A stretch of DNA of 64,000 nucleotides from Palsa-504 sp963844625 (GTDB lineage: Bacteria > Actinomycetota > Actinomycetes > Streptosporangiales > Streptosporangiaceae), in assembly GCA_963844625.1 (NCBI GenBank), contig CAWJPF010000016.1, positions 51,905 through 115,904 on the forward strand. Reading direction: 5' to 3'. The translations under genes were made by a program, and so were the position numbers. This document shows, one piece after another, positions 51,389 to 60,174 of this stretch; position 1 is the first letter of the stretch, and each line of letters opens with the position of its first letter. Below the pieces are notes generated by a model. The model was not told where the DNA came from and made no database searches. It saw only the letters and a program-made list of their open reading frames with translations.

Positions 51389-52423
51389 ATGAAGGTCCTC
51401 GTTGCAGGCGACGGCGGTTACATCGGCGCCGTACTGGTTCCGTTCTTCCGGGCCGCTGGGCATCAGGTGCATGGCCTCGACCTCGGCTTGTATGACGGGT
51501 GCGATCTAGGTCCGGCCACGGCGGACGACGCTGGCTCGGCTCACGTTGATATGCGAGACGTCACCGTGGCCCAGCTGGCTGGCTACGACGCGGTGGCCTG
51601 CCTGGCCGCGCTGTCCAACGACCCGGTCGGGAACCTGAACCCGGCGGCCACGTTCTCGGTGAACCTGGACGGCACACTGCACCTGGCGAGGACGGCGAAG
51701 GAGGCGGGCGTCCCGCGGTTCCTGTTCTCGTCGTCCTGCAGCCTTTACGGGGCCGCGGGATCGACGTCCGTGGCCGAGGACGCGGAGTTCAACCCGGTAA
51801 CCGCGTACGGGGAAACTAAGGTGCTCGCCGAGCGTGAGCTGGCGAAGCTCGCGGACGACGACTTCAGCCCCACTTACCTGCGGAACGCGACCGCCTACGG
51901 CGCCTCCACCCGGCTCCGGCTGGACATCGTGGTGAACAACCTCACGGCGATCGCCCTGACCACCGGGAAGGTGCGACTGGAGAGCGATGGGACGCCCTGG
52001 CGGCCGCTCGTGCACGTCGAGGACATCAGCCGGGCGTTCCTCGCCATGCTGGAGGCCCCCCGGGAGAAGGTGCACGACGAGGCCTTCAACGTCGGCCGGG
52101 CGGAGGATAACGTCCAGGTCCGCGACATCGCCGAGATGGTGCGCGACATCGTTCCCGGCTCGAAGGTGACGCTGGCCGCCAACGCAGGGCCCGACCTGCG
52201 TGACTACCGGGTCGACTTCGGCAAGCTCACGGACGTCTTCCCGGACCTGAAGATGCGGTGGCGGGTGCGCGACGGGGTTGCCGAGCTGCTGCGCAGCTAC
52301 ACCACGCACGGGCTGAGCTACGCGGACTTCATCTCGTCACGGTACGTCCGGCTGCGGCGGATTAAGGAATTGCTCGCCGCCGGCGAGATCGACGAGCTGC
52401 TACGCCGGACGAGTCAGGCGTAA
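51389..52423 (+). CDS. NAD-dependent nucleotide-sugar epimerase/dehydratase (extended SDR)
   Basis: The product is 344 residues. The Rossmann motif is MKVLVAGDGGYIGAVLVPFF; the usual G-x-x-G-x-x-G is G-D-G-G-Y-I-G. The catalytic Ser/Tyr/Lys are in FLFSSSCSLYG and AYGETKVLAE. WRPLVHVEDISRAFLAMLEA and the C-terminal substrate region fit UDP-glucose-4-epimerase or NDP-sugar dehydratase relatives. GGAGAGAGG precedes the ATG. It probably supplies an activated sugar to the surrounding glycosyltransferases. Confidence 0.88.
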   Translation: MKVLVAGDGGYIGAVLVPFFRAAGHQVHGLDLGLYDGCDLGPATADDAGSAHVDMRDVTVAQLAGYDAVACLAALSNDPVGNLNPAATFSVNLDGTLHLARTAKEAGVPRFLFSSSCSLYGAAGSTSVAEDAEFNPVTAYGETKVLAERELAKLADDDFSPTYLRNATAYGASTRLRLDIVVNNLTAIALTTGKVRLESDGTPWRPLVHVEDISRAFLAMLEAPREKVHDEAFNVGRAEDNVQVRDIAEMVRDIVPGSKVTLAANAGPDLRDYRVDFGKLTDVFPDLKMRWRVRDGVAELLRSYTTHGLSYADFISSRYVRLRRIKELLAAGEIDELLRRTSQA

Positions 52424-52523
52424 GGGTGGCGTGGTCGGCCGGGGTACGCTGACGTATCAACACCGCTCGCCCGGCGCTCTCATAGCTGAGTTCCGCGAAC
52501 CATGTCAGGAATGACCTAGCCAG

Positions 52524-53771
52524 ATGAGCGTGTCAGCCACCGCCTTGCGCCGCTACCCGCGCGCCCTCACCGGGGATCTCCCCGAGGAGCAGGAGCGGTC
52601 GTTCCGGCGCAGGTTCAAGATCGCCTACGCGCTGCTCTGCTTCAATACCCTGACCTTCTTCCCCGGGTACTCGGTCGTGCCCATCCCCAGCAGGGTCGGG
52701 AAGGGCATCGCGCAGGCGGCCCTGCCGATCGCGCTGCTGATCCTGCTCACCATTAACCCCAAGCTCAAGTTCCGCCCGAACGTCTTCCTGTGCCTCCTCG
52801 GCCTGCTCGCCGCGGACACGCTGGTCACGGCCTTCGCGTCCCGTCACCTCGGCGCCCTGTTCCGTACCTCCAGGCTCATCGAGTTCGTGGCCGCGCTATG
52901 GCTGCTGACGCCGTGGTGGGGTCGGCGCGACATGCTGCTCTTCCGAACCCATCTCGGCGTCCTCTACGCGCTGATCGGCTCCGTGTTCCTCGGCATCCTG
53001 GTGTCCCCCGGCCATGCCTTCGCCTACCAGGGGCGGCTCACGGCCGACCTGTGGCCGGTGCTGCCCACCGGGATCGCTCAGTGGTGCGCGATCGCGGCCG
53101 GCCTGACGACCCTGCTCTGGCTTGGCCGGCAGCTGAGCGGCCGCCTCGCCTTGACCGGCGTCGGATTCGCCCTCGTCGCCCTGCTCCTCACGCACACCAG
53201 GACGGCACTGGCCGCTGGCGTGGCCGGCCTCCTGGTCGCCGGCCTGAGCCTGGTCGCGGGGAACGCCCGGGTGCGGAGGTTCTTCGGGGCGACCGTGGTC
53301 ATCCTGGCGGTGGCCGTCATGACGCTGGCCGGCGTGATCACCACCTGGCTAGCCCGCGGGCAGGGCACCGCAGGGCTGACCACCCTGACTGGGCGGACTA
53401 ACTTCTGGGCGCTCGTGCTCACCCTGCCGCGCACCCCATTCCAGGAGATATTCGGCTTCGGGTTGTCCAACGCGAGCGTCAACGGCCTGCCGATCGACAG
53501 CAACTGGCTGTCGTCCTACATGCAAGAGGGGCTTATCGGGGTCGTCGTCTGCGCCCTGATCATCGTGTACCTGCTCGCGGCGTGCCTCTTCCAGCCGCCG
53601 GGCCTGCGCCGTGCGCTCGCGCTCTTCCTGGTGACCTATGTCCTGATCGCCTCGTTCACCGAGGATGCCTTCACTGACGCCTCGCTGTACATGCTGCACC
53701 TGACGGTGGCGGCATCGCTTCTGGTCGCCCCTGGACTTGTCGCCCGTGGACGCCGGCACCCGCAGGAATGA
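52524..53771 (+). CDS. O-antigen ligase / Wzy-like polymerase membrane protein
   Basis: The product is 415 residues with about eleven helices. The typical Wzy_C features are a large periplasmic-like loop, LLTHTRTALAAGVAGLLVAG, and a later TLTGRTNFWALVLTLPRT followed by FGFGLSNASVNG. The TxTGRxxxW motif is characteristic of the O-antigen ligase/polymerase family. It should polymerise or transfer glycan repeats on the outer face of the membrane. It follows the epimerase by 100 bp. Confidence 0.85.
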   Translation: MSVSATALRRYPRALTGDLPEEQERSFRRRFKIAYALLCFNTLTFFPGYSVVPIPSRVGKGIAQAALPIALLILLTINPKLKFRPNVFLCLLGLLAADTLVTAFASRHLGALFRTSRLIEFVAALWLLTPWWGRRDMLLFRTHLGVLYALIGSVFLGILVSPGHAFAYQGRLTADLWPVLPTGIAQWCAIAAGLTTLLWLGRQLSGRLALTGVGFALVALLLTHTRTALAAGVAGLLVAGLSLVAGNARVRRFFGATVVILAVAVMTLAGVITTWLARGQGTAGLTTLTGRTNFWALVLTLPRTPFQEIFGFGLSNASVNGLPIDSNWLSSYMQEGLIGVVVCALIIVYLLAACLFQPPGLRRALALFLVTYVLIASFTEDAFTDASLYMLHLTVAASLLVAPGLVARGRRHPQE

Positions 53772-53795
53772 CGCCGGAGTCGATGCGTCCCGCGG

Positions 53796-54986
53796 TCAGG
53801 CAGGATGAGCTATGGCGAAGCGGTATATCTCCAGCAGTTCCGCAAGGTTGCGTTCCGGGTCGAATCGCTGCTCGTAGGTCTTGCGGGCCTGGTCACCGTA
53901 CGTCGCGTACCGCTCAGGGTCTCGCTCGACATCGGCGATCGCGCGTCCCAGCGCGGCCGGGTCACCTGGGTCAAAGAGCGCGCCATCGACACCGGTGGTG
54001 ATGAGCTCGGGGAACGACCCATGGCCTGCGGCGATCGGCGGCACGCCGGCGGCCATCGCCTCGATGGCGACCAGGCCGAACGTCTCCTCCCAGGCCGATG
54101 GCAGCAGGACAGCACGTGCCCGCGAGATCAGGCTCGCGCACTCGGCACTGCTGAGCGCTCCCGTCAGCGCCACCGAGGGCCGGGTCGAGGCCCACGCCGT
54201 CACCTCGCCGTCAAGTGTCCCCGCGCCCGCGATGGCCAGCCTGAGGCCTGGCTCGCCGGCCTCCTCCCGATAGCGGTCCCAGCCGGCCATCAGCAGGCGC
54301 ACGCCCTTGATCTCATCAAGCCGTCCGGCGTAGACCACCATTGGCTCGGGTGCCGTCTGGAGCCGATCGCGGCGGGTGATGAGGTTGTACCTGACGAACA
54401 CGCGGTCCTCGGGAAGGCCAACCCCGCGCAGCAGGTCACGCTGTGACGCCGATATCAGGATGTAGGCCGATACGAGTGATCGCCACGCCCGGTGGTGCGC
54501 GACCATGGCAATCGCCACCGGCAGGGTAGCCGCCCGGGAGTCCCGGTAGCACCCATGCAGTACAGAGCTAACGGGCGGGCGGTTCGCGCAGTCATGGCAG
54601 ACCGCCCCGTCGCGGAAGAACGCGCGATTGGCACATGCCAGACCGTAATTGTGAAGGGTCGCGACGACCGGGACTCCGGCGTCACGGCAGGCGCGGAGGA
54701 CGGCCGCGCTAAGGAGCGGGAAGGTGTTGTGGACATGCACGACCTCGGGCTGGTACTCGCGCAGCACGGCCTTCAGGTCATGGAAGGACTCCCAGTTCCA
54801 TATGGTCCGAGCCGGGAGGGATGCCTTCTTCGGCAGTGACCACTGGCTGATCTCGTCGCTGTCGCGGGTGAACCGCCTGACCTCATGCCCAAGGGCCGCG
54901 AGTGCCTCGCCTTCCTGATCAACGACCCGGTTCTCGCCGCTCGGCATGACCGAACGGTAGCGGTTATGGACAAGCAGGATCCTCAT
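53796..54986 (-). CDS. Family 4 glycosyltransferase
   Basis: The product is 396 residues. GT-B fold: MRILLVHNRYRSVMPSGENR at the start, EVVHVHNTFPLLSAAVLRAC, and in the C-terminal domain PMVVYAGRLDEIKGVRLLMA and the GT4 signature WEETFGLVAIEAMAAGVPPI (E-x7-E). It is convergent with the polymerase gene with a 24-bp gap. It likely extends the lipid-linked oligosaccharide. Acceptor and sugar unknown. Confidence 0.92.
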   Translation of the reverse strand: MRILLVHNRYRSVMPSGENRVVDQEGEALAALGHEVRRFTRDSDEISQWSLPKKASLPARTIWNWESFHDLKAVLREYQPEVVHVHNTFPLLSAAVLRACRDAGVPVVATLHNYGLACANRAFFRDGAVCHDCANRPPVSSVLHGCYRDSRAATLPVAIAMVAHHRAWRSLVSAYILISASQRDLLRGVGLPEDRVFVRYNLITRRDRLQTAPEPMVVYAGRLDEIKGVRLLMAGWDRYREEAGEPGLRLAIAGAGTLDGEVTAWASTRPSVALTGALSSAECASLISRARAVLLPSAWEETFGLVAIEAMAAGVPPIAAGHGSFPELITTGVDGALFDPGDPAALGRAIADVERDPERYATYGDQARKTYEQRFDPERNLAELLEIYRFAIAHPA

Positions 54987-55308
54987 CCGGCTGGGTCACC
55001 TCACGTCACTGGGCGTCGCAGGATCCGCGGCGTACCCGCTGACGGCGCCAGGCCTCCGCCTCAATCAGCTGCACCTCGCTATAAACTAGAGAACCTTCCC
55101 CGGAGCCGTGATACCTGCCGCGGCCGCCAATACTGAACGGCATCATGTATCACAGTACGGTCGCTGCAGGTCTTGTAGGATGGATGCGGTGACTCACGGT
55201 TTCGACGTGGGCGCAAGGGAGTCATCGAGCGGCTCGGGCGTGCCGAGGGTCCGTTTGGACGATGATTTCAATTCTGCAAGACACGCAAAGGGTAAGGACG
55301 GGTGGCCC
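54987..55308. other. Divergent intergenic region between two glycosyltransferase genes
   Basis: This 322-bp gap should hold both promoters. GTGATAC (55108-55114) and GTATCAC (55147-55153) are a 7-nt inverted pair with a 32-nt spacer. No coding similarity is seen in the stretch before the ATG at 55309, although the frame is open. Confidence 0.4.
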
Positions 55309-56112
55309 ATGCATGCTTATGTCGTTAACCTGGCCCGCTCGCCGGATCGGCGAGCGCATATTACCCAGGAGCTGCAGAAGACCAGCATAAGTTACCAGAT
55401 TGTGACGGCCGTGGACGGTCGTGAACTAGACATGGCCGACGCCGCGCTCATAGACCCGTCCTTCGTGACCGGGGGAATATTTCCGCAAGGGTCGGCCGGG
55501 TGCGCCCTGAGCCACCTGAGTATCTACCGGAAGATCATCGAAGACGGGCTGGACGTGGCATTGATCCTGGAAGACGATGTCATGTTGCCCGCCGACCTGG
55601 ACAAGCTGGCCGAGGAAGTGGGCGAGCACCTAACGGGGGCAGAGGCGGCGCTGCTCAGCGTCGATTGCCCGGACCCGGTCCAGTTGAGCCGTGCGGGCGC
55701 GGTGCGGCTTTCAGCCGGTCGTCATCTCGCCCTGCCAGTCGATATCACGCAGCCCCGAAGCACCGGTGCCTACCTGATAACACGGGAGGCATGTGAGCGG
55801 ATGATCAAGCTCCTGCTGCCCATCCGTGCCAACGCGGATGCCTGGCCGTTCTTCTACCGGGAGGGCGCGCTTGACCGAATTCGCTGCGTCGCCCCCCTGC
55901 CGGTCCCGAAGAACGCCGACCTGACCTCAACGATCGGCTCTTACTCCCTGGGAAATGGCCTGCGGTCCCGGCTGGCGGGCCCACTGCTCCGGCACCGGAT
56001 TCCGGTCCTGCACCAGATACTTTCCCGCCGGCGACAGCGCATCTACCGGCAGTGGGCCCGGACAGAGTTCGTCAGCGCGCCATTCATCGAGATGCCATCC
56101 AGGCTGGAGTGA
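55309..56112 (+). CDS. Family 25 glycosyltransferase
   Basis: The product is 267 residues from the ATG at 55309 (MHAYVVNLARSPDRRAHITQ), with AAGGA upstream. GT25 motifs are present: ALSHLSIYRKIIEDGLDVAL and ILEDDVMLPADL, the E-D-D metal site, and RSTGAYLITREACERMIKLL. GT25 enzymes commonly transfer galactose in LPS or capsule synthesis. A longer in-frame start at 55108 adds 67 residues of no recognised type. Confidence 0.9.
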   Translation: MHAYVVNLARSPDRRAHITQELQKTSISYQIVTAVDGRELDMADAALIDPSFVTGGIFPQGSAGCALSHLSIYRKIIEDGLDVALILEDDVMLPADLDKLAEEVGEHLTGAEAALLSVDCPDPVQLSRAGAVRLSAGRHLALPVDITQPRSTGAYLITREACERMIKLLLPIRANADAWPFFYREGALDRIRCVAPLPVPKNADLTSTIGSYSLGNGLRSRLAGPLLRHRIPVLHQILSRRRQRIYRQWARTEFVSAPFIEMPSRLE

Positions 56113-56152
56113 ACCCGCCATCGCGGCTCCGCGGTCGCCGGCCCCCGGGAGT

Positions 56153-57524
56153 TCAGCGCCCCGCCCGCACCTTTGTCTGGACACGATGCTCCTCGGTGCC
56201 TGCGGAATGGCGGCCACCAGATCCCGGCCACAGCCATCTGGGAACCGGGACAGTGGACGACTCGCGCATCGCCTTCCGGAAATACCACCAGGACATCACC
56301 GTGGTGAGCCATGCCGCAGCGGCGGTGAAGTAGAGCGTGCCAAGCACGCCCGCCACGAGAGCGCCCGTGATGCCGGCGGCAACGGTGATGGCCGCGCTCC
56401 ACATCGCGGCGCGCAGGCTGCGGCGTGCCGCGCCAAGCGCGTGCATGCCGACGGCCGCGCCGACAGCAGCGCAGCCACCCGCGATGACCAGCGTGGTCGG
56501 CAGGACTAGCGGGTAGGCGGCCTGCCATATCGAGCCCAGCACCAGGTGCCCGAGGCCAAGGGGCATCGCCACCAGCAGTACTACGCCCCACGCTAGCCCC
56601 GCCAGCGCGAGTCCGCCGCTAATGGCCAGGCAGAACAGTGGCAGCCGCCTCGGGGACCTGCGCAGGACGTGGGCGGCCTCTGGGATCGTGATCATGCCAA
56701 GGCCGAAGATAACGATCTTGAACGGGCCCATGAACACGTTGGCGGCTTGGATGTCGCCTACGGCGGCGAGGCCGAGAATCGATGAGTTACTGTAGTTGAC
56801 CACCAGGTTGGATGCATTGGACCCCGCATTCTCCAGCATGTACCGAGGCCCCAGGTCACGGTGCGATATCATCCAGAGGGTCGCGCCCACCAGGCGAGGC
56901 ACCACCCGTGCCTGGAACATGCCGAGGATGGCCCCGGCATAGGCTCCCGCGCCCCACGCCACGATGAACCAGAACACGTTGGCGTGGCCCGTCATCTTCA
57001 GGCCCACGAGAAGGGGAACCTGAACGAGCGCCCAGAACCGTGTCGTTAATGAAGGCCTGGTGGCCGCGTCCTGCCGCGAAGAAGGCGTAGCGCCAACTGT
57101 CTTGCAGGAGCAAGCCCGGAAGCGTCAGGCCGAGCGCGACGAATGCCAGCCCTGTGGTGCCGCCTATCAGCGCCCCCGCAAGCAGCGCGAGGGAACCGGT
57201 GGCCAGGCCCACGAGCAACGCGGTGCCCGTGCACCCTCCGGTGGCTCGCCGCCACCTAGTCAGCTCCGGCCCGCTGAACCGGACTAGCAGTGGCTCGATG
57301 GATAGGCCCCGCGACGCGTTGTTCGCGAAGCCGTAGGTCAAGTAGGCAAGGCTGAAGGCGCCGAACTGCGTCGCCCCCAGGTTGCGGGCGATGTACGCAC
57401 TGAGCAGGAAGTTCGTCAGGCTGCACATGGCCTGGTCCGCGAGGCCCCAACTCAGGCGGCCACCTATCCGCCGCGCCTGCCGCACTACCTGTGCCACCGG
57501 GTTCCTCCGAGCAGGTACAGCCAT
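56153..57524 (-). pseudogene. Polysaccharide flippase (Wzx/MATE-like) broken by a one-base frameshift
   Basis: The N-terminal part (from 57524: RLSWGLADQAMCSLTNFLLS, AYIARNLGATQFGAFSLAYL) and the C-terminal part (from about 57010: GHANVFWFIVAWGAGAYAGA, NYSNSSILGLAAVGDIQAAN) are consecutive pieces of one twelve-to-fourteen-helix flippase. Near 57026 one extra base (GTTCTGG instead of GTCTGG on the minus strand) shifts the frame; removing it restores TVWALVQVPLLVGLKMTG. This is a true inactivating mutation or a sequencing error. If real, the cluster lacks its own Wzx. Confidence 0.8.
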
Positions 57525-57783
57525 CAGTCCGACCCTTGCGCCGCTTCGAATGTCATCGTCCCGCAGCCGAACCCACGGGCTGCCGCCACGTAACCGCCAC
57601 GATATGAGAACCGGTAGGTCGCCGAATGATACACGCGAGGCGCACGAACTGGTCGCGATGCCACCGGCGGGGCCCCCGCGGAACCTTCCGTCCAGGGCCT
57701 GTCAGGTGAGCTGCGGCTAGGCACTGGCCGCGGTGTCGTAACGTATGGTGAGGGCCTGAGCAGCTAGAGAAAGGCAGTCGCCC

Positions 57784-58740
57784 ATGACCAACCGGTCCCG
57801 GCCTGGTGTGACTGTCGCCGCGGCTATCACCGGCGCAGTTCTCGTCGCCGTCGTAGGATGCTCGGCGACGCACAGCCCGGTGCCTTCGCCCGCTGGCACT
57901 TCGACATCTTCGCCCGCCGGCACTTCGACGTCTTCGCCCGCCGGCACTTCGACGTCGAGCTCAGATGCGGGCTCCTCTACCTCCGCAATAGCTGCCACCT
58001 GCACGACCAGTTCGCCGCAGGGGCAATGTCCCCCGTATGGTTCGCAGGTCCAGGGTGAGCCTTATCCGGGCATAGTCGGGACTACGGGTGAGATCACTGT
58101 CGGGAACAACGTGTTCGGTCCAGCGTCAAATAGCTATTCGCAAACGCTGCATGTCGCCAGCCCTGGCCACTGGAGCGTTGTAGCGAATTTTCCGGTTGGC
58201 ACGTCGGTCCGTTCGTACCCCAATACAGGTCAGACCCAGAATTGGATCAACGGAACTGGCTTCCCCGCTGCGTTGTCCAGCTGGTCTTCAATGCTTTCAT
58301 CTTATTCGGTGACCCTGAACGCTCATAGCGGAACTGTAGGCGAAGCCGCCTACGATCTCTGGCTTGATGACTGGAAAAACGAAGTCATGATTCAGACAGA
58401 TTTCGCGGGTGATTCTCTGCGGCCAAGATGCGACGTTCTTCATGACGTTGTCACCACCCAGACCTTCGGCGGAACAAATGGTGTTCCGGTTCGGCGCTGG
58501 AATCTGTGCCAATTCGGTTCGGAGATTATCTGGCAGCCACCTACAGGAACCAATTATTCGTCAGGCAAGGTGAACGTTATGGCTATGCTCACCTGGCTAG
58601 AAACACATGGAAGCGGTAAGTACCTGCCAGCAAAGCCCACCCTGACTGCCATTAGTTTTGGTTTCGAGATCTGTTCTACCGCCAGCCGGGATCAGACTTT
58701 CCAGGTTAACAACTTCTCCTTTACTGCCAAGCCTGCGTGA
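57784..58740 (+). CDS. Secreted lipoprotein with GH12-like (endoglucanase fold) domain
   Basis: The product is 318 residues. A lipoprotein signal ends at VLVAVVGC. A low-complexity linker with three SPAGTSTS units follows. From about residue 85 the text recalls the GH12 jelly roll: GTTGEITVGNNVFGP, GEAAYDLWLDDWKNEVMIQT (nucleophile-region E-x-M-I) and ISFGFEICSTASRDQTFQVN (acid/base-region G-F-E-I). Both acidic positions are kept. By my own counts several 60-bp lines are only 50-60% G+C, well below the neighbours, which suggests transfer. It may trim or bind the exported glycan. GH12 membership is likely but not certain. Confidence 0.62.
   Translation: MTNRSRPGVTVAAAITGAVLVAVVGCSATHSPVPSPAGTSTSSPAGTSTSSPAGTSTSSSDAGSSTSAIAATCTTSSPQGQCPPYGSQVQGEPYPGIVGTTGEITVGNNVFGPASNSYSQTLHVASPGHWSVVANFPVGTSVRSYPNTGQTQNWINGTGFPAALSSWSSMLSSYSVTLNAHSGTVGEAAYDLWLDDWKNEVMIQTDFAGDSLRPRCDVLHDVVTTQTFGGTNGVPVRRWNLCQFGSEIIWQPPTGTNYSSGKVNVMAMLTWLETHGSGKYLPAKPTLTAISFGFEICSTASRDQTFQVNNFSFTAKPA
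57885..57956. repeat. Three in-frame 24-bp tandem repeats in the lipoprotein linker
   Basis: TTCGCCCGCYGGCACTTCGA plus four bases is repeated three times with two substitutions, encoding SPAGTSTS. It forms a flexible spacer between the lipid anchor and the globular domain. Confidence 0.8.
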
Positions 58741-58938
58741 GCTACATCAAAACCCGGGACGTTCACGGTGAACGGTTACTCGACCACCATCTGACTCGAA
58801 GGCCGCGGTGAGCGGTCCAGCATGCACCATCGCCGTGCCTGGCCGGCCTCGCCCCGAACCGCTCCCTGGGCAGGCGCGAGAGGAGGATGCTTCGGTGCTT
58901 GATGTATCACCGCCGTCCACTCAGCGCTCTTATGGGTC

Positions 58939-60168
58939 ATGCTGCCCAGCCAGGAGCAAATCAAGGGTTCAAGTACCGCCGCCCGGATCCTCATCATTGT
59001 CCAGAACCTTCCGTTGCCTTTCGACCGGCGGGTCTGGCTGGAATGCCAGGCTCTCAAATCGGCCGGCTACACCGTCGCGGCGATCTGCCCGAAGGGCAAG
59101 GAAGATCCCTCCTACCAGGTCATCGACGGGATAGAGCTGTACAAGTACCAGCCCTACGCACCCGGCGGCAGCAAGCTGAGCTTCATCGCCGAGTACGCCT
59201 ACTCGTTCGCGGCCACGGCCTGGCAGACGCTCAAGGCCCGGCGTAAGGGCCGGTTCGCGGTCATCCAGGCCTGCAACCCGCCGGACATCTTCTGGCCCAT
59301 CGCCCTGTTCTTCCGCGCGATAAACGGCACCAAGTTCGTCTTCGACCACCACGACCTGTGCCCGGAACTGTTCGAGTCCCGCTTCCCCGGCGGCCCCAAG
59401 CTGCCCTACCGGGGCCTGCGCGCGCTGGAGCGCCGCACCCACCGGTCCGCGGACCACGTCATCTCGACCAACGCCTCCTACCGGGAGATCGCGATCAACC
59501 GCAGCGGCAAGCGGCCGCAGGACGTGACGATCGTGCGCACCGGCCCGGACCCGGACAAGCTCAAGCGCGGGCCGGCCGAGGAGGACCAGCGGCGCGGCCG
59601 CACGTACCTGGCCGCGTACATCGGCGTGATGGGCCCGCAGGACGGGGTGGACATCGTGGTCCGGGCCGCCGACGTCGTGATCAACGAGCTCGGCCGGGAC
59701 GACATCGCGTTCACGCTGATCGGCTCCGGTGACTGCTTCGACGAGCTGGTCGCGCTGCGCGACGAACTCGGCCTGAACGGCCACGTGGAGTTCACCGGCC
59801 GCGCCCCGGACGAGCTGGTCACCCGCATCCTGTCCACGGCCGACGTGGGCCTGTCGCCGGACCCGAAGAACCCGCTCAACGACCTGTCCACGATGAACAA
59901 GTCGATGGAGTACATGGCCTTCGAGCTGCCGGTGGTGGCGTTCGACCTGCGCGAGACCCGGGTGTCGGTGGCCGACGCCGGCGTCTACGTCACGCCCAAC
60001 GTCGTCCGCGAGTACGCCCAGGCGATCGTCGAGCTGATGGATGACGAGGCCAAGCGCGCCGAGCTGGGCAAGCTCGGCCGGGAACGGGTCGAGCAGGAGC
60101 TGGCCTGGAGCCACCAGCAGCGCGCCTACGTCGACGTCTACGACAGCCTCACCAACAGGGAGCGCTAA
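58939..60168 (+). CDS. Family 4 glycosyltransferase
   Basis: The product is 409 residues. ARILIIVQNLPLPFDRRVWL, FDHHDLCPELFESRF and the C-terminal GT-B region YIGVMGPQDGVDIVVRAADV with NKSMEYMAFELPVVAFDLRE mark a WcaI/WbuB-like GT4 that adds sugars to lipid-linked intermediates. It ends 6 bp before the asnB-type gene, so the two are probably one transcript. Confidence 0.92.
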   Translation: MLPSQEQIKGSSTAARILIIVQNLPLPFDRRVWLECQALKSAGYTVAAICPKGKEDPSYQVIDGIELYKYQPYAPGGSKLSFIAEYAYSFAATAWQTLKARRKGRFAVIQACNPPDIFWPIALFFRAINGTKFVFDHHDLCPELFESRFPGGPKLPYRGLRALERRTHRSADHVISTNASYREIAINRSGKRPQDVTIVRTGPDPDKLKRGPAEEDQRRGRTYLAAYIGVMGPQDGVDIVVRAADVVINELGRDDIAFTLIGSGDCFDELVALRDELGLNGHVEFTGRAPDELVTRILSTADVGLSPDPKNPLNDLSTMNKSMEYMAFELPVVAFDLRETRVSVADAGVYVTPNVVREYAQAIVELMDDEAKRAELGKLGRERVEQELAWSHQQRAYVDVYDSLTNRER

Positions 60169-60174
60169 AAACCC

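Noticed and set aside
55108..55308. 67-codon N-terminal extension of the GT25 protein
   Set aside because: GT25 proteins start at the MHAYVVNLARSxDR strand, and the ATG at 55309 has its own ribosome site.
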